Of a DNA stretch of 64,000 nt, positions 41,596 to 49,614 are shown piece after piece (within the stretch, counting starts at the first letter, position 1; each line of letters begins with the position of its first letter). The notes beneath the pieces are model-generated. The model was given only the letters and a program-made list of their open reading frames with translations. It was not told the DNA's origin and made no database searches. This stretch comes from Micavibrio sp. (GTDB taxonomy: Bacteria > Pseudomonadota > Alphaproteobacteria > Micavibrionales > Micavibrionaceae). The position numbers and the translations under genes are program-made. The stretch is taken from assembly GCA_030824805.1 (NCBI GenBank), contig JAPJRC010000004.1, forward strand, positions 1 to 64,000, read 5' to 3'.

Positions 41596-42884
41596 GGAAA
41601 CATTGCTTGTATTGCGCCTCTCACATTCAATCCAGCCAAAGTATGGCCATTTTGCGAAGGATGTAACCCATCCCCGGTCACGAGAAACGGGGTAATTCCG
41701 TCGACAAGGGCTTTATACGTGCCTGCTGGATCACGCATGTTTGCCATCGAAACCAGCGCATCAATAGTTCCGTCCGCAAGTTTCGTAGCTAGCCAATCGT
41801 TGAATTGAACCGCCACACCAGATGGCGGCGTCCATGCCGAACTGACCGTCTGGCCTGCATATGTGAGAAAATTATCTGTAGAACTTCCGCTAAATAGCAA
41901 CTCTGTGCGGATAATTTTCTCAACACCGCTGCTTCTGTACAACGACCAAAGACCGTTGGCTCGACTTTGTGCTGTGGCCAGCGTTACACCTCCGCCGTTA
42001 ATATCGTTCGTCATATACTCGTCGATGGCACATTTACAGTACTTGATATATCGCTTTGCGTTGTGCCCCCCAGTTAGCAGTGTTGATTGAGACGAGGATC
42101 TTGCGCAATTTATGGACGGGTAAATTCCGTTAGCATCACCAACGGCGCGTGATAGAAAGCCTCCTCCATAAATTCCATTAGGCCCATCGCCTGCACCTTC
42201 AGCGATAGACGTGCCGGACAAGAAAAACGAAGGTGCATCTACAACAGGGTTCCCCAACACAACAGGATGGTAACCGAAGGCTGCATATTGTGGAGATGAT
42301 CCAGTTGCAGTAAAAGGACCAGATTCGTTAGTCGACGAAAGTGTCGTGAGCGCTGAATCATAATGCCCGTATTGAACACCAGGGTAGGAATTCCGCAAAC
42401 CCACGTCATAAGGATACGCACCATTGGCTGGAAAAGAAAACTTTGTTTTGATCCAATAATATTCCCCTTTGCCTATATAATCCAACCCAAAGTCCTGAGC
42501 GAATATTGGGTTTGAGTTTAGGTCACTGGTGTAGGATGACAATTGCAAAGGCGATCCCACAGGAAAAGTTACTGGCACCACCGCACCATTCGGTGCTATT
42601 ACCGCGCATTCGTCAATTTGACCAATATTTCCGACACTCAGTTCGTTCCCGCCGACATTATACCACCAGAACGACAACACTAATGTCCTCGCATCCTGTC
42701 CAATAAGGGCTGGAATATATGAGAAACCAGATTGCCTGCCACCCGAAACAGTTGTTTTGTTGTTCGCGAGGCGCTGGTTAACGCCTATAACACGTAGTGG
42801 AGTAGTAATTGGTGGAACGTTATCAGAGTTCCGATAACCCAAACCCAAGCCGTTATCAAATCCAAGCATTCCTATACGTCTCAT
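41592..42884 (-). CDS. SGNH hydrolase-like prophage protein
   Basis: A 430-residue protein. The C-terminal half resembles SGNH/GDSL hydrolases: FFLSGTSIAEGAGD with Ser226 in the block-I position and DGLHPSQNGH with Asp405 and His408. The N-terminal ~210 residues are Gly/Ser/Asn-rich and may be a beta-structured phage domain. Enzymes of this fold in tail fibres or lysis modules remove acetyl groups from surface polysaccharides. It is the last gene of the leftward late transcript after the Rz/Rz1 pair. Confidence 0.65.
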   Translation of the reverse strand: MRRIGMLGFDNGLGLGYRNSDNVPPITTPLRVIGVNQRLANNKTTVSGGRQSGFSYIPALIGQDARTLVLSFWWYNVGGNELSVGNIGQIDECAVIAPNGAVVPVTFPVGSPLQLSSYTSDLNSNPIFAQDFGLDYIGKGEYYWIKTKFSFPANGAYPYDVGLRNSYPGVQYGHYDSALTTLSSTNESGPFTATGSSPQYAAFGYHPVVLGNPVVDAPSFFLSGTSIAEGAGDGPNGIYGGGFLSRAVGDANGIYPSINCARSSSQSTLLTGGHNAKRYIKYCKCAIDEYMTNDINGGGVTLATAQSRANGLWSLYRSSGVEKIIRTELLFSGSSTDNFLTYAGQTVSSAWTPPSGVAVQFNDWLATKLADGTIDALVSMANMRDPAGTYKALVDGITPFLVTGDGLHPSQNGHTLAGLNVRGAIQAMFP

Positions 42885-42890
42885 ATTCGC

Positions 42891-43085
42891 CTACCTGCCA
42901 GCCGCCGCACGTTCGTTGTGCGCCGTAATATTTTGCATGGATTCCCGATCAAGTTTCACTCTATTGGATAAGGGGATTACTTCTGACACACACGTCGACC
43001 GGGGCGTCGAACACGCTGCTAGCACAGAAACGGCGCACAAGTTCAGTATCATCAAGGCGACGGATTTTATTGAGATGCACTGCAT
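42891..43085 (-). CDS. Rz1-like outer-membrane spanin lipoprotein
   Basis: A 64-residue protein from ATG 43085 (AGGAAAG upstream) with signal peptide and lipobox VLAAC (Cys25), leaving a 40-residue mature lipoprotein. Its reading frame overlaps the preceding Rz-like gene by 125 nt in a different phase, the classical Rz/Rz1 arrangement. Spanin pairs fuse inner and outer membranes after endolysin action. The mature part is not especially Pro-rich, unlike lambda Rz1. Confidence 0.75.
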   Translation of the reverse strand: MQCISIKSVALMILNLCAVSVLAACSTPRSTCVSEVIPLSNRVKLDRESMQNITAHNERAAAGR

Positions 43086-43272
43086 TTTCTTTCCTAACAT
43101 TAAGTTCAGCAACGGCAAAATTAGCCTTAGTTTCATTTACACCGCGGGTGTAAGCCATTTCTTCGCGGTGCTGGAGATAAAGAAAAGCCCCAATTGCAAA
43201 GACAACCAGGGCGATATGGGCTTTATACTCCCAAAGCCAGCTAGAGATATTTTTTATGGCGATCCATTTCAT
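42961..43272 (-). CDS. Rz-like inner-membrane spanin
   Basis: A 103-residue protein: N-terminal membrane helix (about residues 18-32, AHIALVVFAIGAFLYL) then a charged helical periplasmic part (REEMAYTRGVNETKANFAVA) with cysteines near the C-terminus. It starts by overlapping the endolysin stop (ATGA) and contains the start of the Rz1-like gene in another frame. Recognised by topology and context rather than sequence. Confidence 0.7.
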   Translation of the reverse strand: MKWIAIKNISSWLWEYKAHIALVVFAIGAFLYLQHREEMAYTRGVNETKANFAVAELNVRKENAVHLNKIRRLDDTELVRRFCASSVFDAPVDVCVRSNPLIQ

Positions 43273-43724
43273 GAAAGCTTACCTCCCACCCCCACAAAGA
43301 AATCACGTAGGGCTATCATAGTGTTTTCGTGTTGACCGTATCCGGCGCCAGGCAGTGACGCCCAAATATTGGCACACTTTCGCACCGCCAGCTCGAAGCG
43401 GCCGGCTTCTACATCGGCCATAGCCCGCTGCTCTCGTATCATTTGAACGGCGATAGCGTCTTGTGACGCCGGAGAAAAATCCCTCAAATTCAAAGTCACG
43501 CGGTAAGCGTCATAATATCTTGCAAGAATTTGGTAACGACCGGCGGCCGTGCTGGTCACAAATTTTCCCTTGATTGCGAACCGTAGCTTTTTGCGAGGAT
43601 GATCATTATATCCTTGAAAGTAGCCGCCACCGTATAAGACGTTATATCCATCATGGCCTTTACCGAATGTGCCTTCAGAATATGCGATCGTATCCAGAAA
43701 TGGCTTGAGATTCTTATTGAGCAT
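43269..43724 (-). CDS. Lambda R-type endolysin (lytic transglycosylase)
   Basis: About 151 residues from ATG 43724. FLDTIAYSEGT places the catalytic Glu at residue 17; YNVLYGGGYF, STAAGRYQILARYYD and FSPASQDAIAVQMIREQRAM match the phage lambda R / GH104 family. It cleaves murein glycan strands at lysis. No signal peptide, so it depends on a holin, candidates for which precede it. An ATG at 43805 lies inside the upstream gene and is rejected. Confidence 0.9.
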   Translation of the reverse strand: MLNKNLKPFLDTIAYSEGTFGKGHDGYNVLYGGGYFQGYNDHPRKKLRFAIKGKFVTSTAAGRYQILARYYDAYRVTLNLRDFSPASQDAIAVQMIREQRAMADVEAGRFELAVRKCANIWASLPGAGYGQHENTMIALRDFFVGVGGKLS

Positions 43725-44004
43725 CAGGCACCTTTGATTCCGCCGTTGTTTGAACGGTCTTTGTTGTGATTTCTTCCACGCGTTGCATTCCGAAGCGCGC
43801 CGCAATCAAATTTTGCGCCCCTTTGTCGCCGACAAGGACAAATAGGGTTGCAGGTATTGCCCACATCAATCCGTCCCACAGATTGCTTATTGTGTCATTG
43901 TCTATGCCTTTTATCGTAACTGCATAGACGATCATGCTTGCCCAAACATGCAAGGCGGCAACGCTAAACTTCATGGCCGCGCGGCCCGTGTTTTGATCCG
44001 TCAT
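43714..44004 (-). CDS. Putative holin
   Basis: A 96-residue protein with two hydrophobic segments (about residues 12-32 and 45-62) and a polar, charged C-terminus. It precedes the endolysin with a short overlap. Small size, two membrane spans and position make a class II-type holin likely. Confidence 0.55.
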   Translation of the reverse strand: MTDQNTGRAAMKFSVAALHVWASMIVYAVTIKGIDNDTISNLWDGLMWAIPATLFVLVGDKGAQNLIAARFGMQRVEEITTKTVQTTAESKVPDAQ

Positions 44005-44411
44005 CTGTTTGAACTTTCCAAGCGGTCCTCTATCTTCTCCAATCGATCCTGAAGATTGACGATTTGCGCGTCTCTGAGACGCCGGGAGGACTCTATTTCT
44101 GCCTTGGTAACATATCCTGCCTGGCTCTTTTCCATCGTTTCGAGCTTGTAATTTGCAATAGTAATTTGCGATTTCAGATCAACGATTTCATTTTTCATTT
44201 CGTCGCGAAATTTTACGATTTCGGACTTCATATCTTCTCTGCTATCGCGAACATTGGAATTGATGGATGAGAAATATGCCCACCCTCCGCCGATTGCGGC
44301 TATGACGGCCCATTGGAATATGCTCTGGAAAATTTGACCCCAATCGATTTTCATGCGCACGCCTGTGCTTTGACCATCCACTTCGACCTCAGCATCCATA
44401 TTAATATCCAA
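44001..44411 (-). CDS. Membrane-anchored coiled-coil lysis-module protein
   Basis: A 136-residue protein with one membrane helix (about residues 32-48, WAVIAAIGGGWAYF) and a long heptad-like helix afterwards (REDMKSEIVKFRDEMKNEIV). It overlaps the putative holin by 4 nt. It could be a second holin, antiholin or a spanin-like accessory; sequence alone does not decide. Confidence 0.5.
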   Translation of the reverse strand: MDINMDAEVEVDGQSTGVRMKIDWGQIFQSIFQWAVIAAIGGGWAYFSSINSNVRDSREDMKSEIVKFRDEMKNEIVDLKSQITIANYKLETMEKSQAGYVTKAEIESSRRLRDAQIVNLQDRLEKIEDRLESSNR

Positions 44412-44505
44412 TCATTTGTGTCAGCATGCACCGTAATTTTCCCCACTCTGTCGTAATTATATGTCCATCAGCACTCCATTGAGCGTTTCGGGCAATGTTG
44501 AGACT

Positions 44506-45783
44506 TTACAGCCTCCCGGTATATTTGAATTTCAGAGTGTGGATGTCGCATCCTTTTAATGATGCGCATTTGTTTCGGTGGACCTTTTCGTTATCGACAG
44601 AGATCAACCCGCGGCTTATTGCATCCTGTATTTCGGACCAGCCGCCGAGCTGCTGATACTCGACCAATCTTTTGATACGATCATCCATAGGATCCAGAAG
44701 CACCGGTATAAGATCGGGTTCGTTATGCAAAAATGGATGGGGGATAATATCCATATCCGCATTTTTGATATCATTCGTTATCTCTTGCGCCTCTGCCTGC
44801 ACACTGGCGCCATCCATGTATTCTTCCAAAGTTCTACGCTTGGCAACCATGCGATATTTTTTGCCGGTTACTTTGCATTTATGCGTGCAACGAATATCGG
44901 TTGGCCCGTTATAGGCCCAGGGCGGCACTTCAGCCAGATACGTGCCTACGACATCTCCGGAAGAATTCAACAAGGCGTAGAAAAAGCCACCAACCTCTCC
45001 CTCACCAATGTCATAGGGCGGCGATGAAGTGACATAGCGTTGACTGTAACTCACGTTCCTGTTTGAAGATGATCCACCTTTCGACACTTGGGGATAGAAC
45101 CCAAACTCACCGCCCGGAAGAGAAGTATAGCCAGTGCCGCTGACCGTCGATCCGTTTTGTCGTCTTACGCCTAGGCGGCCGGCCGTACCGCTAAAGCTGC
45201 TGGGTCCACCGGAGAAGACGGTCACGTCGATAAAACCGTCACTATCAATAAAAAATCCGAACGAACCGGTACCGAGGCTCGTGTTCAAATCCCCCTGAGA
45301 AACGGTAATAATGCCGGTGCTTTCGTTCGTTCCCGCCAATTGCAAGAAAGTACCGTCATAAATTGCGGTATAAAAGCCATCTTGAATAATGTCATTGGCG
45401 GCCAAAGCAGCCAATCCGCTTTCGGTTTTCTTCCGAAATGGGATGGGCGACAAAGGATCGATCCCGTCGATGACCGCATCCACCGGCCCGCCGTTGGATG
45501 ACAGGGCTATAAATTTGAACTCCATGCCGTCGCCGAGTTCCGACAAACCGAGCGGCGTGGTCAAGGTTAAATGGTCGGAAGTGCCTGCAACAGCGCATTT
45601 GATGAATTCATTGCTTTGCACATCGCGCGCATTGGGAACGATAATTCCACCTGGCGTAACACTATCACCCACATGGATGCGCTTCTTGGTGATGTTGTAG
45701 CCAAATTCTGCCAACGCAATCACGGCAGAGCCTATTACCGAATCCACGCCTCTACGATGTTGTACCTGCTCGGTTATCGCCAT
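44506..45783 (-). CDS. Putative receptor-binding tail protein
   Basis: A 425-residue protein. The N-terminus (VQHRRGVDSVIGSAVIALAE, then KKRIHVGDS) resembles the N-terminal domain of Mtd-like receptor-binding proteins, which attaches to the tail. The middle is Gly/Ser-rich beta-type sequence. The C-terminal ~90 residues (DIIPHPFLHNEPDLIPVLLD...) form a distinct charged domain with Cys and His residues. It follows the J-like tail-tip gene by 8 nt, the usual place for a host-range protein. Confidence 0.65.
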   Translation of the reverse strand: MAITEQVQHRRGVDSVIGSAVIALAEFGYNITKKRIHVGDSVTPGGIIVPNARDVQSNEFIKCAVAGTSDHLTLTTPLGLSELGDGMEFKFIALSSNGGPVDAVIDGIDPLSPIPFRKKTESGLAALAANDIIQDGFYTAIYDGTFLQLAGTNESTGIITVSQGDLNTSLGTGSFGFFIDSDGFIDVTVFSGGPSSFSGTAGRLGVRRQNGSTVSGTGYTSLPGGEFGFYPQVSKGGSSSNRNVSYSQRYVTSSPPYDIGEGEVGGFFYALLNSSGDVVGTYLAEVPPWAYNGPTDIRCTHKCKVTGKKYRMVAKRRTLEEYMDGASVQAEAQEITNDIKNADMDIIPHPFLHNEPDLIPVLLDPMDDRIKRLVEYQQLGGWSEIQDAISRGLISVDNEKVHRNKCASLKGCDIHTLKFKYTGRL

Positions 45784-45791
45784 ACTATCCT

Positions 45792-47954
45792 CTAAAAAGT
45801 TCCAAAATCTGTGAATGCGGCTGGGGCGTCTGCGAAACTTCCGTAATCCTGAAAACCCGTCAGGGTGTTACTGAACAAACCATAATCTCTGGTGCCACCG
45901 ACGCCGCCAGAACTGCCTGCAACAAATCCGGAAATGGTCTGCCAGGCGGAACCGACACCAAGGCGATTGAACGCGCGAATGCTTAGATCATACGTAGCAC
46001 CGAGAGACGCTGAGAAGGCGTCGGCCTGCGTTTCATAACCCTCGATGCGTCCGCCGACCGGAATCCAAACCGCCGAATCGGATTTTTTGTAACGGATTTG
46101 AATGTATCCACCCTCCTGGACAAAAACGTCCGAGTGCAGCGTCCATGAGGGTACAATACGGAAGGTAAGATCCCCTTCCACCGTTTCGATGGGGAAGGAA
46201 TTGACTGCTAGCCCCACCACAGCAGAAACTACGAACGGGTTCGGCATTTCTGTGCGCGGTGCCGCCGACGTCGGGCGCTCGTAATCAGTATGCCAGGCGT
46301 AGACATTGGCATCCGTTTCATCCAGCACGAGATCCACGCCCCAAACTTGTGCACCTTCCATCTTGTCTGCGACCCTTTGGCGGCTGTACACCTCAAAGAC
46401 TTTCCCATCCCAACCGCGCTTTGGTCGTGTGATTGTGATAGTATCGGTTGGCTCCAGCGGCAAACTTCGCAGCGTTGCTGGGAAATTCACGCGTTGCTCG
46501 CGTCGGTTTTGCTCTATCTTGATTTTTGCAAGACGTTGCGCCGTTGTCGGCCGTGGCGTAAACGGCAAGGGCAATTCAGAATAAGCCTTTTCACCACCAT
46601 CTTGCTCTACGTAGTCCGCGATACTTACTTCTGGGTAGTCAGAGGATTGCCAGAAGTTTATAGGCCCGTTAAAGATGCCTTTGACAGAATTGAAACTTGA
46701 TATTCTTGACCGCCACGGATCAATAGTCATAGCGCGCCGGCAATCGCTTTCTGTGAGTTCCATTACTGGTGGTCTGTACATGGCCGAGTGGAGCTTCCAG
46801 TGTCCACCCGGAGCACAATACGTCGCACCCATACCCGTTAGAATATCAGTGAGGTTTTCACCCCGCGTGCGGCCACGATCAATGATCCCGCCTCCATGAT
46901 AACGCGGCTCTGCATTAACCCGGAAAGTAAGGGCTCCGTTGTGGCCCGTGCCAAGGGCGACGTAGTTGCCGGCCATGGCGTTATCCAGCGATGTGGCCAG
47001 TGCTATCCGCGGATTTTGCCCATACTGTATTGGCACAGCAAAGTAATCTGTTCCGGCGCTTATGCCTGATGGCAAATCTCCGGTGGAGTGCAGCCGACCG
47101 CGATCGCCTCGAACAATCTCCAGCGTGGCCCCCTCCAACGATAGCAGGTTTCCGGATACGGCTTTGATCGTGTAATTACGCTCTTTGACAGCGACCATTT
47201 CATCGCAGTTGTTGGCAGAAGCAATGATAGCGACGTCATCGATATCCGCGGCTGCTACCCCCAGACCGTATTTGCCATGAACGTAATCACGCCCCATCAA
47301 TGCTATGTTCATTCCCCACTTGGTTTCGTCATTCCTGGGATCGAACAACTTCTTTCCGCGCACGACCGCGCTTACGTTGGGCGTACCCGTAGGATATGCA
47401 TCGCGATTATAGGTCATTCGAACATATACGCCTGCGACACCCCTTCCGCGATGGTTTGCTGTCCAGTTAGGGACTTCCGCAACAAGGTTTGGGTCCGCCA
47501 GCTGACCTTCGGTTCCCAAAAATTTCTTGATGCGCATATATCCGGCATATCTGCCTTGCGTGACATTTCCATTGGCATCAAGCCAGTCATTTGGCACGAC
47601 CTGATCATTAATCCATACCTCATCGATACCCGCGACTTCATGGCCTGCCAGCGGTATAATGATGTGGAAGTATTTTTTGCTCGAAGTGCTCGTGACGAAA
47701 ATCACCGGACCTGATACTCGAACCTCACCGTACAATATTTTCCGGGTTGTAATGGCTTGACGAACTTGGACAGTTCGGCCGTTCGACTGGCTTACAAAGT
47801 CAGGCGTCTTGGGTCTGTTCATGACAGATTGCAGCACGCTGACGCCAAAAGTGATGCCGCCAGCCAACAAGGCTGCGCCGAACGATGCCCCTATGATGGC
47901 AGCATTCGCGGCCGCGAAGGCTCCAGCGATAACTGCAGCACCGATTGCGGGCAT
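45792..47954 (-). CDS. Tail tip / host specificity protein (lambda J-like)
   Basis: A 720-residue protein. A hydrophobic, Ala/Gly-rich N-terminus (residues 1-45) is followed by the J-type hub region with IDEVWINDQVV and GVAGVYVRMTYNRDAYPTG. A fibronectin-III-like domain lies near the C-terminus (~630-690) and the end has short repeats (DYGLFS, DYGSFA, DFGTF). J-type proteins close the tail and contact the receptor. It follows the K-like gene directly. Confidence 0.85.
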   Translation of the reverse strand: MPAIGAAVIAGAFAAANAAIIGASFGAALLAGGITFGVSVLQSVMNRPKTPDFVSQSNGRTVQVRQAITTRKILYGEVRVSGPVIFVTSTSSKKYFHIIIPLAGHEVAGIDEVWINDQVVPNDWLDANGNVTQGRYAGYMRIKKFLGTEGQLADPNLVAEVPNWTANHRGRGVAGVYVRMTYNRDAYPTGTPNVSAVVRGKKLFDPRNDETKWGMNIALMGRDYVHGKYGLGVAAADIDDVAIIASANNCDEMVAVKERNYTIKAVSGNLLSLEGATLEIVRGDRGRLHSTGDLPSGISAGTDYFAVPIQYGQNPRIALATSLDNAMAGNYVALGTGHNGALTFRVNAEPRYHGGGIIDRGRTRGENLTDILTGMGATYCAPGGHWKLHSAMYRPPVMELTESDCRRAMTIDPWRSRISSFNSVKGIFNGPINFWQSSDYPEVSIADYVEQDGGEKAYSELPLPFTPRPTTAQRLAKIKIEQNRREQRVNFPATLRSLPLEPTDTITITRPKRGWDGKVFEVYSRQRVADKMEGAQVWGVDLVLDETDANVYAWHTDYERPTSAAPRTEMPNPFVVSAVVGLAVNSFPIETVEGDLTFRIVPSWTLHSDVFVQEGGYIQIRYKKSDSAVWIPVGGRIEGYETQADAFSASLGATYDLSIRAFNRLGVGSAWQTISGFVAGSSGGVGGTRDYGLFSNTLTGFQDYGSFADAPAAFTDFGTF

Positions 47955-48392
47955 CTATATTCTCCAGGCCTTGAAGCCGTACCGAAGAGGTAGGCGCACC
48001 ACGCCCCTCTCCTCCGAAACCGCTACGATATACCGACCCGACAGATCAACAATCCCAATTGCCGGTCCATCTTCAGTTTCAAACATGATGGCATCCCCGC
48101 GCTGTGCCATCATGGTTGTTGGCAAGGCTGCACCGAGCGTCGCGTCGGCGAGCGCTTCCAGATTTGCGTATCCTTTCGATGTTATGAGCGCCTCTGCAGC
48201 GTCTTTGGAACTGTATAAATTCCGAAATTCTTGACCGTAATCCACGCCAGTCATGGCGAGGCACGCACCCACAGCAAAAAGGGCGCAATCAAAATCTCCG
48301 CGCACGAACGCTTTCTGCCGGACATCTTTGAGATATGCATCAAGAACCTCCGGCCAATTTTCAAATCTGCTTCTGCTCACTAATCCCCCCAC
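47955..48392 (-). CDS. Tail assembly protein of the NlpC/P60-like DUF6950 type
   Basis: A 145-residue protein resembling short K-type tail tip proteins. The DFDCALFAVGACLAMTG segment gives the Cys of an NlpC/P60 fold and QRGDAIMFETEDGPAIGIVD the following strands; the usual catalytic His is not obvious, so peptidase activity is doubtful. Overlaps the upstream gene by 13 nt. Confidence 0.7.
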   Translation of the reverse strand: MGGLVSRSRFENWPEVLDAYLKDVRQKAFVRGDFDCALFAVGACLAMTGVDYGQEFRNLYSSKDAAEALITSKGYANLEALADATLGAALPTTMMAQRGDAIMFETEDGPAIGIVDLSGRYIVAVSEERGVVRLPLRYGFKAWRI

Positions 48393-48979
48393 GCAACTTC
48401 AGCGTCTTGCATTTGCGGCACATATTCAAAAAAACGATCGCCCGGGTAATCTATCTGTTGATCTTCATGGGTATAGCGCCGCTCGTTCGGACGGGTCAGC
48501 ATCACCAAGTCGCTTTCTGCATTCAATGTGATTACCGGATTTGTAGGATCGTCAAGCAACGGCATAGAATCCATTTTTCCTGTAAATTCCCGGACGGGAT
48601 TCATGATAAGCTCATCGGCTTTGATAATGCTGTTGGTATCTGGATCGTAAGCAGGCATGGCAGCGGGATTGATAAATCCAGACCATACGCGAGCCGGGCG
48701 GCCGCGGGGACGCGTGTTCAACGCTGCCGATACGATCTCGGGAATGCCAGACAATTGTATGCGAGTGTTTTGCGCTTCTAGCGTTTGAGTTTCCGCAGCC
48801 GTTTCAATTTTTAGGAGAGCGCCGCCACCGTAGAAAATTTTATCCGACCAACTGATGACCCCATATCCTGTCCAAAGCCCAAGCACGCCTTCTTCAAATT
48901 CCAGCTCAATAAGTGAAACCGGATAAAGAATATTTTTCTCGAGCTCTTCAAAAAGCGCTTCGCTGACATCTTCTCTCAA
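48380..48979 (-). CDS. Minor tail protein (L-like)
   Basis: A 199-residue tail protein by position between the M-like and K-like genes. NILYPVSLIELEFEEG and LWTGYGVISWSDKIFYGGGA are typical of the DUF2163/DUF1833-like tail-tip proteins. It overlaps the upstream gene by 4 nt. Confidence 0.65.
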   Translation of the reverse strand: MREDVSEALFEELEKNILYPVSLIELEFEEGVLGLWTGYGVISWSDKIFYGGGALLKIETAAETQTLEAQNTRIQLSGIPEIVSAALNTRPRGRPARVWSGFINPAAMPAYDPDTNSIIKADELIMNPVREFTGKMDSMPLLDDPTNPVITLNAESDLVMLTRPNERRYTHEDQQIDYPGDRFFEYVPQMQDAEVAWGD

Positions 48980-49611
48980 GGCACCACCTCACGAGCATCA
49001 AATCCAACGTTTGAGAAAACCGGTCGGGACCGTACAATTTCGCTTGATGGTTGCGCGAGACGGAAACAGCCACGGGCATTCTGGACAGTCACAGGCGTAT
49101 CCACTGCCAGATCGTATCGTGTAGACGGCCACACTGTGATTTCACCATGTCCAGAAGCATTACTGTCTACATCGAACAAAACTTGGTGAAGTCGCGCATC
49201 CGAGCCTACCCCAATCTGGACATGGTCCCCTTCAAGAAGATATCCGAAAGCATTCAGAGGCAAACCTTTAAGCTGTACAGTATTAACCCGTGCTGAATGC
49301 AACAACCTTACTTTGGGCACTCCGGGATTTGTTTTTGCGATGCCCCTTGGAACCGCACGAATGGGATCTCCCAGCAAAAAATAGCCTTCACGGCCGTTGA
49401 GCTTGCCGAAAAATGCCTCCCATCTAGCAGAAGCGTCGCTCTTCAGGGGCGGTAAAGCAATCTGTGCCTCCCACCACTGCCCGGCGGAGACCTGGATTTG
49501 CTCTTCTCCGGTATAGGGGGACATAGTTCCGTCTGATACGGACCGTTTACGAATTGTGATACTGGCTTTGCCTTCAGAAGGAAGATCTAAAGGATACGTG
49601 ATGACTGGCAT
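48976..49611 (-). CDS. Distal tail / minor tail protein
   Basis: A 211-residue protein starting 3 nt after the tape measure. YFLLGDPIRAVPRGIAKTNP and GYLLEGDHVQIGVGSDARLH resemble distal-tail proteins of alphaproteobacterial siphophages. Assignment rests on order (tape measure, this gene, L-like, K-like, J-like). Confidence 0.6.
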   Translation of the reverse strand: MPVITYPLDLPSEGKASITIRKRSVSDGTMSPYTGEEQIQVSAGQWWEAQIALPPLKSDASARWEAFFGKLNGREGYFLLGDPIRAVPRGIAKTNPGVPKVRLLHSARVNTVQLKGLPLNAFGYLLEGDHVQIGVGSDARLHQVLFDVDSNASGHGEITVWPSTRYDLAVDTPVTVQNARGCFRLAQPSSEIVRSRPVFSNVGFDAREVVP

Positions 49612-49614
49612 GTC

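Noticed and set aside
44506..45783. A diversity-generating retroelement near the Mtd-like tail gene
   Set aside because: No reverse transcriptase gene and no template repeat are visible in the window.
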